A stretch of 64,000 bases of DNA from assembly GCA_000499405.2 (NCBI GenBank), contig HG738137.1, positions 13,261,661-13,325,660 on the forward strand. The letters are read 5' to 3'. The position numbers and the translations under genes are program-made. Within the stretch, counting starts at the first letter, position 1. Every line of letters starts with the position of its first letter. The stretch is from Onchocerca volvulus. Lineage: Eukaryota; Nematoda; Chromadorea; Rhabditida; Onchocercidae. Below, piece after piece: positions 63,331 through 64,000 of this stretch. The notes beneath the pieces were generated by a model. The model was not told the DNA's origin and did not search any database. It saw nothing but the letters and a program-made list of their open reading frames with translations.

Positions 63331-63397
63331 TTTCTCTTTCTCTCTCTATCTCTCCCTCTCTCTCTCTATCTCTCTCTCTCTCTCTCCCTCTCTCTGT
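63331..63397. repeat. (TC)n microsatellite
   Basis: Pyrimidine tract of mostly TC units with A and CC interruptions. Confidence 0.95.
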
Positions 63398-63610
63398 ATA
63401 AAATTAACGGCAACTTTTTAATCTCATATTCTTCTCTTTCAAAAAGCTATCAGCATCATTTATCATAATCATTATTATCATTATTTTATTTTTAGCATCA
63501 ATAATAATACAACCATTTTGGCAAAAGAATGTGCAATTATTAGTTTTTATAATAACATTTTTGCAAATTATAAAATAATTTAAGAGTATATTGTCATTAT
63601 CATTATTATT

Positions 63611-63813
<203 letters not shown>

Positions 63814-64000
63814 CACTACCTTTAATACTAGCAATAACGCGATCACTGTATCAGAAGGAAATGCATTATCAATTATTATAATTTCTTTTTTTCTTTACAA
63901 ATTATAATTTAAAAGCAATGAAAATTTTTTCGTTTCATTCTTTATCAATAATTGATTGCTATAATCATTTTTATCGCTATCACTATGTTATCATCTGAAA

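Overview
The window reads as nuclear DNA of a nematode, most likely a filarial or other spirurid worm. It is very AT-rich, introns are mostly 70-500 bp and end in TTTCAG or a close variant, and coding exons are short islands of higher GC. Mono-, di- and trinucleotide microsatellites are common. The two best-recognised genes are nematode forms of the ubiquitin ligase UBR5 and the Hunchback-like factor HBL-1. The species is inferred from style, not proven. All gene models were assembled by eye from reading frame, splice sites and family resemblance; the phases of every model below close correctly.

Layout. 3-293 (+): 3' end of an unrecognised Thr/Ser-rich protein gene. 294-5560: AT-rich spacer with a degenerate minisatellite and a duplicated block. 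5561-10233 (+): a C2H2 zinc-finger gene with three visible fingers and an uncertain 3' end; its largest intron holds a dispersed repeat. 10234-14643: AT-rich spacer. 14644-18912 (+): an eight-exon DRAM/TMEM150-type membrane protein gene, about 320 aa. 18913-24634: spacer with tandem and dispersed repeats and three orphan exon-like segments. 24635-45514 (+): a complete UBR5/Hyd E3 ligase gene of about 64 exons and 2,894 aa. 45515-48907: convergent spacer with the 3' flanks of ubr-5 and hbl-1. 48908-57063 (-): hbl-1, ten coding exons, about 1,419 aa, with nine C2H2 fingers and long Gln and Ser tracts. 57064-64000: upstream side of hbl-1, mostly microsatellites, one perfect hairpin and one orphan exon-like island.

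Functional links. The genes look like ordinary independent nematode genes; nothing indicates an operon. ubr-5 (substrate ubiquitylation) and hbl-1 (temporal patterning in the heterochronic pathway) are tail to tail and share a 3.4 kb 3' flank. That flank carries a lin-4 seed match and weaker let-7-like matches in the hbl-1 sense. No transposase, CRISPR array, rRNA or confident tRNA was seen. The most unusual observations are three tandem copies of an intron-exon junction in the DRAM-like gene, a 35 bp tandem duplication of a 5' splice site in ubr-5, and several perfect inverted repeats.
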